This document shows positions 7,881 through 16,084 of a DNA stretch of 42,788 nucleotides, piece by piece. The notes under the pieces were generated by a model. The model searched no databases. It saw only the letters and a list, made by a program, of their open reading frames with translations, and was not told the DNA's origin. The number at the start of each line of letters is the position of its first letter. The first letter of the stretch is position 1. The position numbers and the translations under genes were made by a program. The stretch comes from an uncultured Muribaculaceae bacterium (GTDB lineage Bacteria > Bacteroidota > Bacteroidia > Bacteroidales > Muribaculaceae): contig CAJOFH010000022.1 in NCBI GenBank assembly GCA_905233845.1, forward strand, positions 1-42,788. The letters are read 5' to 3'.

Positions 7881-8930
7881 ATGTCGAAAGAAAAGGTTAG
7901 GCCCCGAATATTGATTATATATACCGGAGGCACTATTGGCATGATAGAGAATCCCAAGACAAAGGGTCTACAGCCATTTGACTTCTCACATCTCATCGAC
8001 AATGTGCCTAAAATCAAAATGCTCAATTATGATATTGACAACATCCAGTTTGATCCGCCTATTGACAGTAGCAACATGAGCATCAAGCACTGGAGCCAGA
8101 TAGCACGAACCATTGAAGAGAATTATGACAACTACGATGGTTTTGTTATACTTCATGGCACTGACACTATGGCCTATACCGCCTCGGCATTGAGCTTTAT
8201 GCTTGAGAACCTGAACAAGCCTGTGATTATAACAGGTTCACAACTTCCCATAGGTGAGGTTCGTACCGATGGCGAAGAAAATCTTATTACCGCTCTTCAG
8301 GTCGCTGCCGAGCGTGATAGTAGGGGAGAGGCGATGGTCAAGGAAGTTGCCATTCTTTTTGAGAACCATCTTATTAGAGGAAACCGGAGTTCAAAAGTCA
8401 GTGCCGACAACTTTAATGCCTTTATGAGCACTAACTATCCCGACCTGGCAAGAGTTGGGCTTGACATTACTTACAATGATGACGCACTGCTGCATGACAC
8501 CAGCAATAGACCTCTTATGGTGCATGACACAATGGACCCAAGCGTGATGTTTATTGTGTTGCATCCAGGAATGTCGCGCTCCACTCTTGAATACTTGCTT
8601 CATACCCCTGGCATCAAGGGTGTGGTGCTCAAAACCTATGGCGCTGGTAACAGTCCAAGTGGACGATGGTTTACCGAGCCCATTAAAGATGCTGTTGAGC
8701 GTGGAATCGTAATTCTTAACGTTACACAGTGCGTGAATGGCGCTGTCAACAGCAATCTCTATGAGACGGGTAACGCCCTTGCTAAAGCTGGTGTGATAAG
8801 TGGCAATGATATCACAAGTGAGGCTGCGATTACTAAGATGATGTATCTCTTTGGCAAAGGGATGACAAGTAGCCAAGTTGCTAAATATCTCCAACGCGAC
8901 ATTTGCGGTGAGATGACCGAAAAGCGATAG
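7881..8930 (+). CDS. ansA: Type I (cytoplasmic) L-asparaginase
   Basis: The enzyme hydrolyses L-asparagine to aspartate and ammonia. The 349-residue protein has no signal peptide, as expected for type I. The first catalytic threonine is in YTGGTIGM (residues 14-21) and the second in LHGTDTMAYTAS (Thr94-Asp95). GSQLPIGEVRTDGEENL and KTYGAGNSPSG are further family motifs. It is the fourth gene of the 5320-9298 run and lies 32 bases before the small membrane protein gene. Confidence 0.94.
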   Translation: MSKEKVRPRILIIYTGGTIGMIENPKTKGLQPFDFSHLIDNVPKIKMLNYDIDNIQFDPPIDSSNMSIKHWSQIARTIEENYDNYDGFVILHGTDTMAYTASALSFMLENLNKPVIITGSQLPIGEVRTDGEENLITALQVAAERDSRGEAMVKEVAILFENHLIRGNRSSKVSADNFNAFMSTNYPDLARVGLDITYNDDALLHDTSNRPLMVHDTMDPSVMFIVLHPGMSRSTLEYLLHTPGIKGVVLKTYGAGNSPSGRWFTEPIKDAVERGIVILNVTQCVNGAVNSNLYETGNALAKAGVISGNDITSEAAITKMMYLFGKGMTSSQVAKYLQRDICGEMTEKR

Positions 8931-8962
8931 AAAATAATAAAATATTACAAATACTTATTTAA

Positions 8963-9298
8963 ATGTTAGCTCGACTTATATTATCATCGGTTGCAGTGGG
9001 CATTACAGCCTACTTTATGGACAGCGTCACCATAGAGCCTTGGTGGGTTGTTGTGATTGTGGCAGTTGTGTTGGGACTTATAAACTCAGTTGTCAGACCA
9101 ATAATTAAAATTTTATCATTGCCCATCACGATTTTGACTTTAGGTCTATTCTCATTAGTGATTAATGGCCTGATGGTATTACTTTGTGCTTATTTCATCG
9201 ATGGCTTTAAGGTTGATGGCTTGGGCGCAGCAATACTTTTCAGTATCATTCTAGCTGTGGTCAACTGGGTACTGAACATGATGTTCTCTCAGGAATGA
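8963..9298 (+). CDS. Small membrane protein, phage holin family 4 (PF04020)
   Basis: The 111-residue protein is almost entirely hydrophobic, with four likely transmembrane segments. The motif VVLGLINSVVRPIIKILSLPITILTLGLF, given here only as its key part LINSVVRPI followed by LPITILTLGLF, is typical of the PF04020 family. The name comes from a phage holin, but chromosomal members are common in Bacteroidales and their function is unknown. No phage genes are nearby. Confidence 0.85.
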   Translation: MLARLILSSVAVGITAYFMDSVTIEPWWVVVIVAVVLGLINSVVRPIIKILSLPITILTLGLFSLVINGLMVLLCAYFIDGFKVDGLGAAILFSIILAVVNWVLNMMFSQE

Positions 9299-9327
9299 AA
9301 TTGGGATGAACATTTTTATTTCTAACA

Positions 9328-9370
9328 CAAACCGCGACTTGATGGATAATAATCCTTAGATCGCGGTTTG
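9328..9370. terminator. Bidirectional terminator between convergent genes
   Basis: CAAACCGCGA (9328-9337) pairs perfectly with TCGCGGTTTG (9361-9370) across a 23-base loop. It lies between the ends of the holin-like gene (plus) and the thymidine kinase gene (minus). Confidence 0.65.
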
Positions 9371-9398
9371 CTAGTTGTTGGAGATAATTGTGTGGTTA

Positions 9399-10028
9399 TT
9401 ATTCACTTTTGAACTTCAATGAGTTGCGCTCGGCGCTTTCTATGCGTTTGTTACGCCAGCAGCTACGGCACAAGGCTACATACCGATCATCGCCACCAAT
9501 TTCTACTTGGTTTCCGTCGGTGACAATGTTTCCTTGTGCGTCAATGCGAGCATTAATACTTGTTTTGCGACCGCATGCACAGGTGGATTTAATCTCTTCA
9601 ATGGAGTCGGCAATCTCAAACAAACGTCTGGAACCTTCAAAGAGATGTGATTGGAAATCGGTACGCAACCCGTAGCACACTACATTTGTACCGTAGTCGT
9701 CAACAATGCGAGCCAGCTGGTCAATCTGCTCCTCGGTAAGGAATTGCGATTCGTCGATAAGAATCCAGTCTTTGACTACCAGGCTGCTTTCATAAAGCTC
9801 GGTGACATACTCATAGATGTTCATCTCCTGATAAATCCAGCTGCATTCTCGCTCAATTCCAATGCGTGAGCGAATCACGTTCTCTTTTTCGCGGTTGTCG
9901 ATGATAGGTTTCATACACAGGTACTTAAGCCCGCGTTCCTCGAAATTATAGGCCTGAGTGAGTAGCAATGCAGTCTTTGCCGAGCCCATTGTGCCGTATT
10001 TGAAGTATAGTTTTCCTCGTCTGTTCAT
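9399..10028 (-). CDS. tdk: Thymidine kinase
   Basis: This 209-residue type II thymidine kinase phosphorylates thymidine to dTMP in the salvage pathway. The P-loop is YGTMGSAKT (residues 11-19). LIDESQFL is the Walker B-like lasso region. A zinc ribbon is formed by CACGRKT and CRSC. The closest type is the one common in Gram-positive bacteria, with an LYFxYGxMxSxKT start. ATG 10028 is the natural start. The longer frame reaching to 10100 would read through the promoter's -7 box. That box (TAACTTTG, complement of 10037-10044) puts the transcription start only a few bases from the ATG, so the mRNA may be nearly leaderless. Confidence 0.9.
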   Translation of the reverse strand: MNRRGKLYFKYGTMGSAKTALLLTQAYNFEERGLKYLCMKPIIDNREKENVIRSRIGIERECSWIYQEMNIYEYVTELYESSLVVKDWILIDESQFLTEEQIDQLARIVDDYGTNVVCYGLRTDFQSHLFEGSRRLFEIADSIEEIKSTCACGRKTSINARIDAQGNIVTDGNQVEIGGDDRYVALCRSCWRNKRIESAERNSLKFKSE

Positions 10029-10036
10029 ATCAATCG

Positions 10037-10044
10037 CAAAGTTA
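10037..10044 (-). promoter_or_regulatory. -7 promoter box of tdk
   Basis: Read on the minus strand this is TAACTTTG, a full TAnnTTTG match. A TTTG (complement of 10068-10071) lies 23 bases upstream, which is longer than the usual 19-21 spacer. The predicted transcript start is near 10030, about two bases before the ATG. Confidence 0.5.
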
Positions 10045-10104
10045 GAAATAAAAACACTCAATTTCCACAAAAAATCGCATAAGTTATTAACAACTTCCAA
10101 ATAA

Positions 10105-10129
10105 TAAGGTCGCCTTTAGGACGACCTTA
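10105..10129 (-). terminator. Terminator of trpS
   Basis: TAAGGTCG and CGACCTTA form an eight-base-pair stem with a nine-base loop, 13 bases past the trpS stop. On the minus strand TTATT follows. It separates trpS from tdk, so the two are probably separate transcripts. Confidence 0.65.
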
Positions 10130-10142
10130 ATGTGATTGAGTG

Positions 10143-11231
10143 TTATTTTGTTTTGTAGAATTCCGATTGTTGTTGAATAAGTTCTTTGTCGGTGAAATAG
10201 TTTATCTTCATAGCGTTTCTAACTTCTTCCATCGTCTGTACTGCTGTCTCACGAGATTTTTCTGTTCCTTTTCGTAAGATATTGTATATCTCAGGAATGT
10301 CTAGCTGCAGTACGTGTCTACGTTGACGTATAGGTTCCAACATCTCATTGAGGATGCTGTTGAGTAACTTCTTGCATTTCATGTCACCAAGACCACCACG
10401 ACGATAGTGATCTTTCATCTCTTCGAGATTCTTGTAGTCGGGGAGATAATTGGCGAAATCCTCATCTTTGGCAAATGCGTCGAGATAGGTGAACACTGCG
10501 TTGCCCTCAACGGTTCCTGGATCGCTAACATTCAAGTGGTTGGGGTCGGTGAACATTGAGCGCACCTTCTGCCAAACGGTGTCGGCATCGTCGCTCAAGT
10601 AGATGCAGTTGCCCAAGCTCTTGCTCATTTTTTCCTTGCCGTCGGTGCCAGGGAGTCGGCGAGCTGTCTCGTTCTCAGGCAGCATGATGTCAGGTTCTAC
10701 GAGAACCTCACCATAAGTACTGTTGAAACGGCGCACCAATTCACGGGTGATTTCAAGCATAGGTTTTTGATCTTCGCCAGCAGGAACGATGTCGGCTTTG
10801 AAGAGGGTTATGTCGGCGGCTTGGCTCACTGGGTAACAGAAGAAACCGAGTGGTATGTTTGCCTCGAAATTGCGCATTTTGATTTCGGTTTTTACCGTCG
10901 GGTTACGCTCCACGCGGCTCACGGTGATGAGGTTCATCAGGTAGGTGGTGAGTTCAGCGAGTTCAGGGATATGGCTCTGAATGAAGATAATGCACTTTTC
11001 GGGATCAAGCCCAGCCGAGAGATAATCAAGGGCCACTTCGATAATGTTTTGGCGTATCTTCTCAGGGTTGTCGGCATTGTCGGTAAGAGCCTGAACATCG
11101 GCCATAAAGACAAACATTTTCTCATAATCACCTGCATTTTGCAGTTCCACGCGTCGACGCAACGAACCTACGTAGTGTCCCAGATGGAGCTTTCCAGTAG
11201 GACGGTCACCAGTCAATATTACTTTTTTCAT
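10143..11231 (-). CDS. trpS: Tryptophanyl-tRNA synthetase
   Basis: A class I aminoacyl-tRNA synthetase charging tRNA-Trp. The 362-residue protein starts with MKKVILTGDRPTGKLHLGHYVGSL, which contains the HIGH-type motif HLGH (residues 16-19). The KMSKS loop is present as KMSKSLGN. GEDQKP and the C-terminal helical anticodon region are intact. ATG 11231 is chosen over an in-frame ATG at 11255, because that ATG lies only about four bases from the predicted transcript start and the family sequence begins at 11231. Confidence 0.95.
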   Translation of the reverse strand: MKKVILTGDRPTGKLHLGHYVGSLRRRVELQNAGDYEKMFVFMADVQALTDNADNPEKIRQNIIEVALDYLSAGLDPEKCIIFIQSHIPELAELTTYLMNLITVSRVERNPTVKTEIKMRNFEANIPLGFFCYPVSQAADITLFKADIVPAGEDQKPMLEITRELVRRFNSTYGEVLVEPDIMLPENETARRLPGTDGKEKMSKSLGNCIYLSDDADTVWQKVRSMFTDPNHLNVSDPGTVEGNAVFTYLDAFAKDEDFANYLPDYKNLEEMKDHYRRGGLGDMKCKKLLNSILNEMLEPIRQRRHVLQLDIPEIYNILRKGTEKSRETAVQTMEEVRNAMKINYFTDKELIQQQSEFYKTK

Positions 11232-11265
11232 ATAAATTATTTTTTTGATTTTCAAAATGAAAGTG

Positions 11266-11296
11266 CAAAATTACATAAAATAGCCGACTTGACAAA
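11266..11296 (-). promoter_or_regulatory. Promoter for trpS
   Basis: On the minus strand, TTTG (complement of 11293-11296) is followed after 19 bases by TAATTTTG (complement of 11266-11273), a full match to the Bacteroidota promoter. The transcript would start near 11259. Confidence 0.7.
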
Positions 11297-11394
11297 AGAT
11301 TTTTATATAATGATAGAAAAAACCACTTACTATTGGTATATATTTGTTATAAAGATACATATTATAAAAATTTGAAGAAATATTTAGATTATTA

Positions 11395-11426
11395 TTTGTT
11401 TATTTTCATAACAATCGTTAACTTTG
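11395..11426 (+). promoter_or_regulatory. Promoter of the secreted cohesin/dockerin cluster
   Basis: TTTG (11395-11398), a 20-base spacer and TAACTTTG (11419-11426) match the Bacteroidota sigma factor consensus fully. The expected start site is near 11433, giving a leader of about 49 AT-rich bases before ATG 11482. Confidence 0.75.
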
Positions 11427-11481
11427 CTCGATTTTAACTATAACCTAAAACTAATTAATAATTAACAAAAAAAGTATTGAT

Positions 11482-12297
11482 ATGAAAAGATTAATTACTC
11501 TATCTGGATTAATGGCTCTTTTGCTTGTGGCAGGGGGCAAGTTTGCGGGATTCTCAGCAAGTGCTCAGCCCGAGTCGTTTAACTGCAACTTCACTCAGCA
11601 AGACTTTCGCAATAACGAAGTAGTTAGGACCAACACCCTCAATGTGGTGTGGGACAAGGACGCTGGTGTCTTGACTTTCAATAATTTCTATGCTAATGAT
11701 ATGGTGAATGATCAGGTTGTCAACTTGGTATTCCCTTCTTATGCCACCGACACCTCAAGCCCAACAACTTTGACTTGGGAGAGTGATACAAAGGCAAACT
11801 TTACCTGGCGTGCCTGCTCAATGGGACAAAGCGATTTGTTTGAGTCTCTACCTTTCTCTTATGCTTCTTTCAAGACCTATAAGAGTGCAGTGGTAAGCCG
11901 TTTCCAGCATGTGGGAAATCCTGTAAGGATTTATGACCCGGCATCAAACTCACTCCCTACAAATAGCTATTATGCTTATTACGGAGGTCAGGATTGCCAC
12001 GGCACTATCGATATCGCTGCGGGAACTATTGAAATTACCGATCCATGGGGATGCGTTATAGGCAATAACAGTTGGAACTCTATGAGTGCATCAGTCGTTA
12101 TTGAGTATTTTGAGAGGTCTGAGATGATTCGCATCAACACTTCAATCAATGATGTAAATACTAATGCTCAAGTGGTAAGCACTCGCTACTACAACACCCT
12201 CGGTGTTGAGTCTGCACAACCATTTAATGGAGTTAATATTATAGTTAAGGAGCTTGACAACGGACAGAAAACTGTTACAAAGCAACTTATGAGATAA
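11482..12297 (+). CDS. Secreted protein, paralogue of the 12398 product, with sorting-like C-terminus
   Basis: This is a 271-residue exported protein of unknown function. A signal peptide ends near SASAQ (residue 28). Residues ~29-210 form a beta-rich domain with landmarks TQQDFRNNEVVRTN, TLTWESDTKANFTW and DPWGCVIG. The same landmarks occur in the next gene (QKDYRDGQVVRTN, TLTWDSDTKAHFGW, DPWGCMIG), so the two are paralogues. The C-terminal ~45 residues (STRYYNTLGVESAQPFNGVN, ending TKQLMR) resemble type A sorting domains of the type IX pathway. It is the first gene after a strong promoter. A large hairpin separates it from the next gene. Confidence 0.75.
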   Translation: MKRLITLSGLMALLLVAGGKFAGFSASAQPESFNCNFTQQDFRNNEVVRTNTLNVVWDKDAGVLTFNNFYANDMVNDQVVNLVFPSYATDTSSPTTLTWESDTKANFTWRACSMGQSDLFESLPFSYASFKTYKSAVVSRFQHVGNPVRIYDPASNSLPTNSYYAYYGGQDCHGTIDIAAGTIEITDPWGCVIGNNSWNSMSASVVIEYFERSEMIRINTSINDVNTNAQVVSTRYYNTLGVESAQPFNGVNIIVKELDNGQKTVTKQLMR

Positions 12298-12308
12298 GAT
12301 AAGCATAA

Positions 12309-12366
12309 CAATAGGAGGGTGTCTCAAAATGCTCACAATTTTGCGTTTTGGTACACCCTCTTATTG
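12309..12366 (+). terminator. Large near-perfect hairpin between paralogues (terminator or attenuator)
   Basis: Fourteen consecutive base pairs join 12309-12322 with 12353-12366. After one mismatch, a second helix of nine pairs (12324-12332 with 12343-12351) closes on a ten-base loop. The downstream bases are CTGATAT, with no T run. It may stop or reduce transcription between the first paralogue and the rest of the cluster, or protect the mRNA 3' end. Confidence 0.55.
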
Positions 12367-12397
12367 CTGATATAAAGATAATAAATAAGATAATAAT

Positions 12398-14326
12398 ATG
12401 AGAAAATGTGTAATTTTATCACTGTTGTTTGCTGCGATGCTCGCAGTGAATAATAGTGCTGATGCTCAAAACCAACCAGAGTCGTTTACGCAAGTTTATC
12501 TGCAAAAAGACTACCGCGATGGTCAAGTCGTGAGAACCAATAATGTTACTGTGATTTGGGATGCTGAGTCTGGATTATTGACATTCAAGAATTTCTATTG
12601 GAACTTTTTGGTGGTTAATAACGTAGTAATTGACCTTATTTTTCCAAGAGGAGGAACTTCTACAACTAGTCCTACTACATTGACATGGGATAGTGATACA
12701 AAAGCACATTTTGGTTGGAAAGTCTCATATATGGGTTACACTAGTGTTTACTCGATTTATCACCAGGCATGTATTAGTCACATGAAGAGCGGTTCTTCTT
12801 TCACTTCCTACGATCCAGAAACTCACACAACAGGTCATTATAATTATGGATATGATGGAGGAAGAGAATGTAATGGTACCATTGATTTGGAGAAAGGAGA
12901 AATCACTCTTGATGATCCTTGGGGCTGTATGATAGGTTATGGCTCAAGTTGGACATCTATGAGTAGTTCTTGTACAATTGAATACTTTGAACGCTCAGTA
13001 ATGACAGCAACAAACTTGGTTGACATCGTTAATGATGGCAATCCTGGCAAGGACTATACAGTCAACGATGATCTTGTGGGCGTTGCCACAGTTGACCATG
13101 TACTAAGTGCACCAATGGGTGTGAGTCGAAATCAAAACACCTTTATGATTGAAAAGGGTCGCTACAAACTTGATTTTGACCTCAGCAACAACACCCTTAC
13201 GGTGTCGCAAAGTGCCGATGATGTGACTGGATATGTGAATAATGGGTCTTATCCTACTTACTATGTTTTTGGTCAAGCAAATACTAATGACTGGAATCCC
13301 ATGGTTGGTCAGCCTATGGAGACCACCGACGGTGTTCATTATAGTGCCGTAGTAAATTTTGATGGTCGTGACGATGGCAAGAATTATTTTAGTCTTACAA
13401 GCGGGTTGGCACAGAATAATGATGATGGTGGCTGGAACTATGTAAATAACAATTGCCGTTTGGGTCCCGCGAGCAATGATTATCCTGTAGTAATGGGCGA
13501 TGTGCTTTTTGCTAAAGATATGGGCAAGTATAAATATCCATCGGTTCTGCGTGAAGGTCAAGATGATTTTATGGGTCGTGTTGCAGCTGAATATGCTGGC
13601 GAAATGAGCTTCCATCCCGCTAGCAGTTATGACCAGAGCAACTGGGTGATGCTTACTGGAGTGACTAATGCCAACAACTATGTGGGCAAGATTATCAAGG
13701 GCAGAAGCATTACTGGCACACTTGTTGACAAGGTTAACCCTACTATTGCTGTTAACTCCAACCCCAAAGCGGGAGAGAGTTCACAATACGAGCCCAACCT
13801 CTACATAATGCCAAGCTTCAACGAGGCTTATTATGCCCCCGAGAGCAATTACTTCTTTGTTGCTCCAAAAGTTCAGGAGTATGCCTATATCACTTGGGCA
13901 TGCTACAATGCTGCCGACGGCAAGTTCTATGTGCCCAACGACGGCAACGACAACAACTTGAGTGGTGGCATTGCAGTGAACTGGGACTATCTACCCAATG
14001 CTTCACCTACCGACGGATATGTCTATGAGTTTGATGCCATCTTGCGTAAAGTGCCACAGTCTGCCAGCAACGCTCCAATGCTCAAGGACGGCGCTCACAG
14101 CACTCCTAACACCGATGCAGTCTCGGCCGACTACCTTGTTTATCCTTTGCGTCTCTACGATGTTCCAACCGCTATCAACAATGTTGAGTCAAAAGGCAAG
14201 GTTGTCGACGTGAAGTATTATAACATGATTGGCATTGAGAGCAATGTACCATTCAATGGTGTGAATATTGTAGTTTCCATCTACGATGACGGCAGCCGTA
14301 CTACTTCTAAAAAACTTTTTAAATAA
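12398..14326 (+). CDS. Large secreted protein with N-terminal domain shared with 11482 product
   Basis: A 642-residue exported protein of unknown function. The signal peptide ends near NSADAQ (residue 24). Residues ~27-205 are homologous to the upstream 11482 product. The middle (~210-590) is not in the paralogue and is rich in Tyr, Trp, Asn and Asp (for example YYVFGQANTNDWNPM), in the style of secreted carbohydrate-binding or SusE/SusF-like beta domains; this is only a resemblance. The C-terminus (DVKYYNMIGIESNVPFNGVN, ending TSKKLFK) resembles type IX sorting domains. Only 24 bases separate it from the next gene, so it likely heads an operon with 14351 and 16085. Confidence 0.75.
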   Translation: MRKCVILSLLFAAMLAVNNSADAQNQPESFTQVYLQKDYRDGQVVRTNNVTVIWDAESGLLTFKNFYWNFLVVNNVVIDLIFPRGGTSTTSPTTLTWDSDTKAHFGWKVSYMGYTSVYSIYHQACISHMKSGSSFTSYDPETHTTGHYNYGYDGGRECNGTIDLEKGEITLDDPWGCMIGYGSSWTSMSSSCTIEYFERSVMTATNLVDIVNDGNPGKDYTVNDDLVGVATVDHVLSAPMGVSRNQNTFMIEKGRYKLDFDLSNNTLTVSQSADDVTGYVNNGSYPTYYVFGQANTNDWNPMVGQPMETTDGVHYSAVVNFDGRDDGKNYFSLTSGLAQNNDDGGWNYVNNNCRLGPASNDYPVVMGDVLFAKDMGKYKYPSVLREGQDDFMGRVAAEYAGEMSFHPASSYDQSNWVMLTGVTNANNYVGKIIKGRSITGTLVDKVNPTIAVNSNPKAGESSQYEPNLYIMPSFNEAYYAPESNYFFVAPKVQEYAYITWACYNAADGKFYVPNDGNDNNLSGGIAVNWDYLPNASPTDGYVYEFDAILRKVPQSASNAPMLKDGAHSTPNTDAVSADYLVYPLRLYDVPTAINNVESKGKVVDVKYYNMIGIESNVPFNGVNIVVSIYDDGSRTTSKKLFK

Positions 14327-14350
14327 CCATTTTTTTTAATAATAAATCAA

Positions 14351-16069
14351 ATGAAAAAACATCTTTTTGCAGTATTACTACTTGCTTTTGCAACAACCAG
14401 TGTGTCGTGGGCTGCTTCGGCATTTACTGCCGAGAAGTTGGCAAGTATCAACATCGAGATGGATCGTGACATCCAAACGGGTACTACAATTGGTTGCAAC
14501 CGTGTGTCAATGGCATACACGGGAGGCACTAGCCGCGTGACGGTTTCTAACTATTTCGCTCAAGGTAGCGACTTGACTTTCAGCGTTAACTGGGGTGCCA
14601 ACACTATCCAGTTCATGCCACAATGTATTTATACTTATCAGTATCAAAGTTATACATGCTATCTCTATGTTGTTGCACAGTCGGTTGTGAACAATAGTGA
14701 TGTGAACTCAGTTCTTAATACAAGTCTTTCGGGCCGTGTGAATTCCAGTGGTTTCACTATCTCCACAACATGGAACTTGGCGCTGATTTATTATGATCCC
14801 GACAATGATGCTTATGTTAATGCCGGAGCCATGTACGATAACGGTATGTTCACTCAGTTCATCGCTAGCAATGCCACGATGACCTATGATGAGGTTGACT
14901 TCGACAGTGATGACCACGTTTACAACACAGGTAATGTGGTATCATTCCCGGTATATCTGTACTACTATAATAATAAGGTGACTATTTACAACTTCCTTGA
15001 TTATGGTTTTGTGCCTGAGTTCACTCCTGGTGAGGGTAAGAACATGTGGGAGAACCCAAATGAAGAGCTTGCCCAATATAAAGATAATCAGACTGGTATA
15101 ACTTATCATTTCTGTCTTTATAACTGGGGACCGAATGCTGATGGCTATGCCGATGTATATACCAATCAGTATGCTCAAGCTGAGGTTACTTCTGAGACAG
15201 TGTTTGACATGGGCAACATCACACTTGCCGACATGGTTCGCGACGGCATGGGATTCATTGGCGGTAACGCTAAGATTGTGCTTGAGAGTGGCACTCTGCC
15301 ATTTGAGGAACCCGTGATTCCTGGCGATGTGAACTCCGACAAGAAAGTCAATGTCACCGACGTGATGTGCGTTGCCAACTATATCGTGGGCATCACACCC
15401 GAAGTGTTTGTCGAGGAAGCGGCCGATGTGAATGCTAGTGGCTCAATCAATATCACCGACCTTATTGCTATCGCAAATATCGCAGTTGGCAACACTGCTG
15501 CTCCTGCTTTGAATGCTCCTAAGGCAGCGACCAACGATGTGTTAAGCCTCGGTGAATATGATGCAGCATCTGGCACAATCGCCATAAATCTAGAGAATGC
15601 TACTGAATATGCCGGCTTCCAGATGGATGTAACTCTGCCACAAGGTCTCTCACTTGAGAGTGCTGAGCTCACTGGCCGTGCTGCTTCTCACATGCTTATG
15701 ACTGGTGTTAACCCCGATGGCTCTATCCGCTTGCTCGGCTTCTCGCTCAACAACGACGAGATAGCTGTTGGCAACGATGCTATCATCACCCTGAAGATTA
15801 AGGCTAATGCATCACTCGGCGCTAACGATAACATCACCATTAGTGACATATTCTTCACTCAATATAATGAGGTGGAGAGCGTGCTGCCTAATGTGACCAC
15901 TAACGCGGTCGTTACAGCCATTGCCCAGATAGGCGTTGATGGCGAGGGTGTTAACGTTTATGACATGAAGGGCGTGCTCTTGCGTCAAGGCGTGAACCCG
16001 GGCGAGGCGACTAAGGGTCTGCCAACGGGTGTATATGTGATAAACGGCAAAAAAGTGCTTGTAAAATAA
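14351..16069 (+). CDS. Secreted protein with internal dockerin, one cohesin-like domain and sorting-like C-terminus
   Basis: This 572-residue exported protein has a signal peptide at residues 1-21 (ending SVSWAA). A beta-rich domain of unknown family covers ~25-315. A divergent dockerin lies at 325-381: the loops are DVNSDKKVNVTDV and DVNASGSINITDL, where the first loop has Lys in place of the usual Gly. A cohesin-like beta-sandwich follows at ~398-525 (AGFQMDVTLPQGLSLESAELTGR). A sorting-like C-terminal domain ends the protein (VNVYDMKGVLLRQ, GVYVINGKKVLVK). The order dockerin, cohesin-like, sorting domain is unusual. It is probably cotranscribed with 12398 and with 16085, which starts 15 bases downstream. 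Confidence 0.8.
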   Translation: MKKHLFAVLLLAFATTSVSWAASAFTAEKLASINIEMDRDIQTGTTIGCNRVSMAYTGGTSRVTVSNYFAQGSDLTFSVNWGANTIQFMPQCIYTYQYQSYTCYLYVVAQSVVNNSDVNSVLNTSLSGRVNSSGFTISTTWNLALIYYDPDNDAYVNAGAMYDNGMFTQFIASNATMTYDEVDFDSDDHVYNTGNVVSFPVYLYYYNNKVTIYNFLDYGFVPEFTPGEGKNMWENPNEELAQYKDNQTGITYHFCLYNWGPNADGYADVYTNQYAQAEVTSETVFDMGNITLADMVRDGMGFIGGNAKIVLESGTLPFEEPVIPGDVNSDKKVNVTDVMCVANYIVGITPEVFVEEAADVNASGSINITDLIAIANIAVGNTAAPALNAPKAATNDVLSLGEYDAASGTIAINLENATEYAGFQMDVTLPQGLSLESAELTGRAASHMLMTGVNPDGSIRLLGFSLNNDEIAVGNDAIITLKIKANASLGANDNITISDIFFTQYNEVESVLPNVTTNAVVTAIAQIGVDGEGVNVYDMKGVLLRQGVNPGEATKGLPTGVYVINGKKVLVK

Positions 16070-16084
16070 ATTCAATGCGCTTTT

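Noticed and set aside
8963-9298. Holin-like protein as a sign of prophage
   Set aside because: No phage structural, integrase or lysis genes are nearby. PF04020 members are common chromosomal membrane proteins.
10767-11375. Plus-strand frame opposite trpS
   Set aside because: The minus strand encodes a complete trpS with all motifs, and this frame is antisense with no recognisable domain.
12398-14326. SusE/SusF-like starch-binding assignment
   Set aside because: Only a loose resemblance in aromatic and Asn/Asp content is visible. No SusC/SusD pair is nearby.
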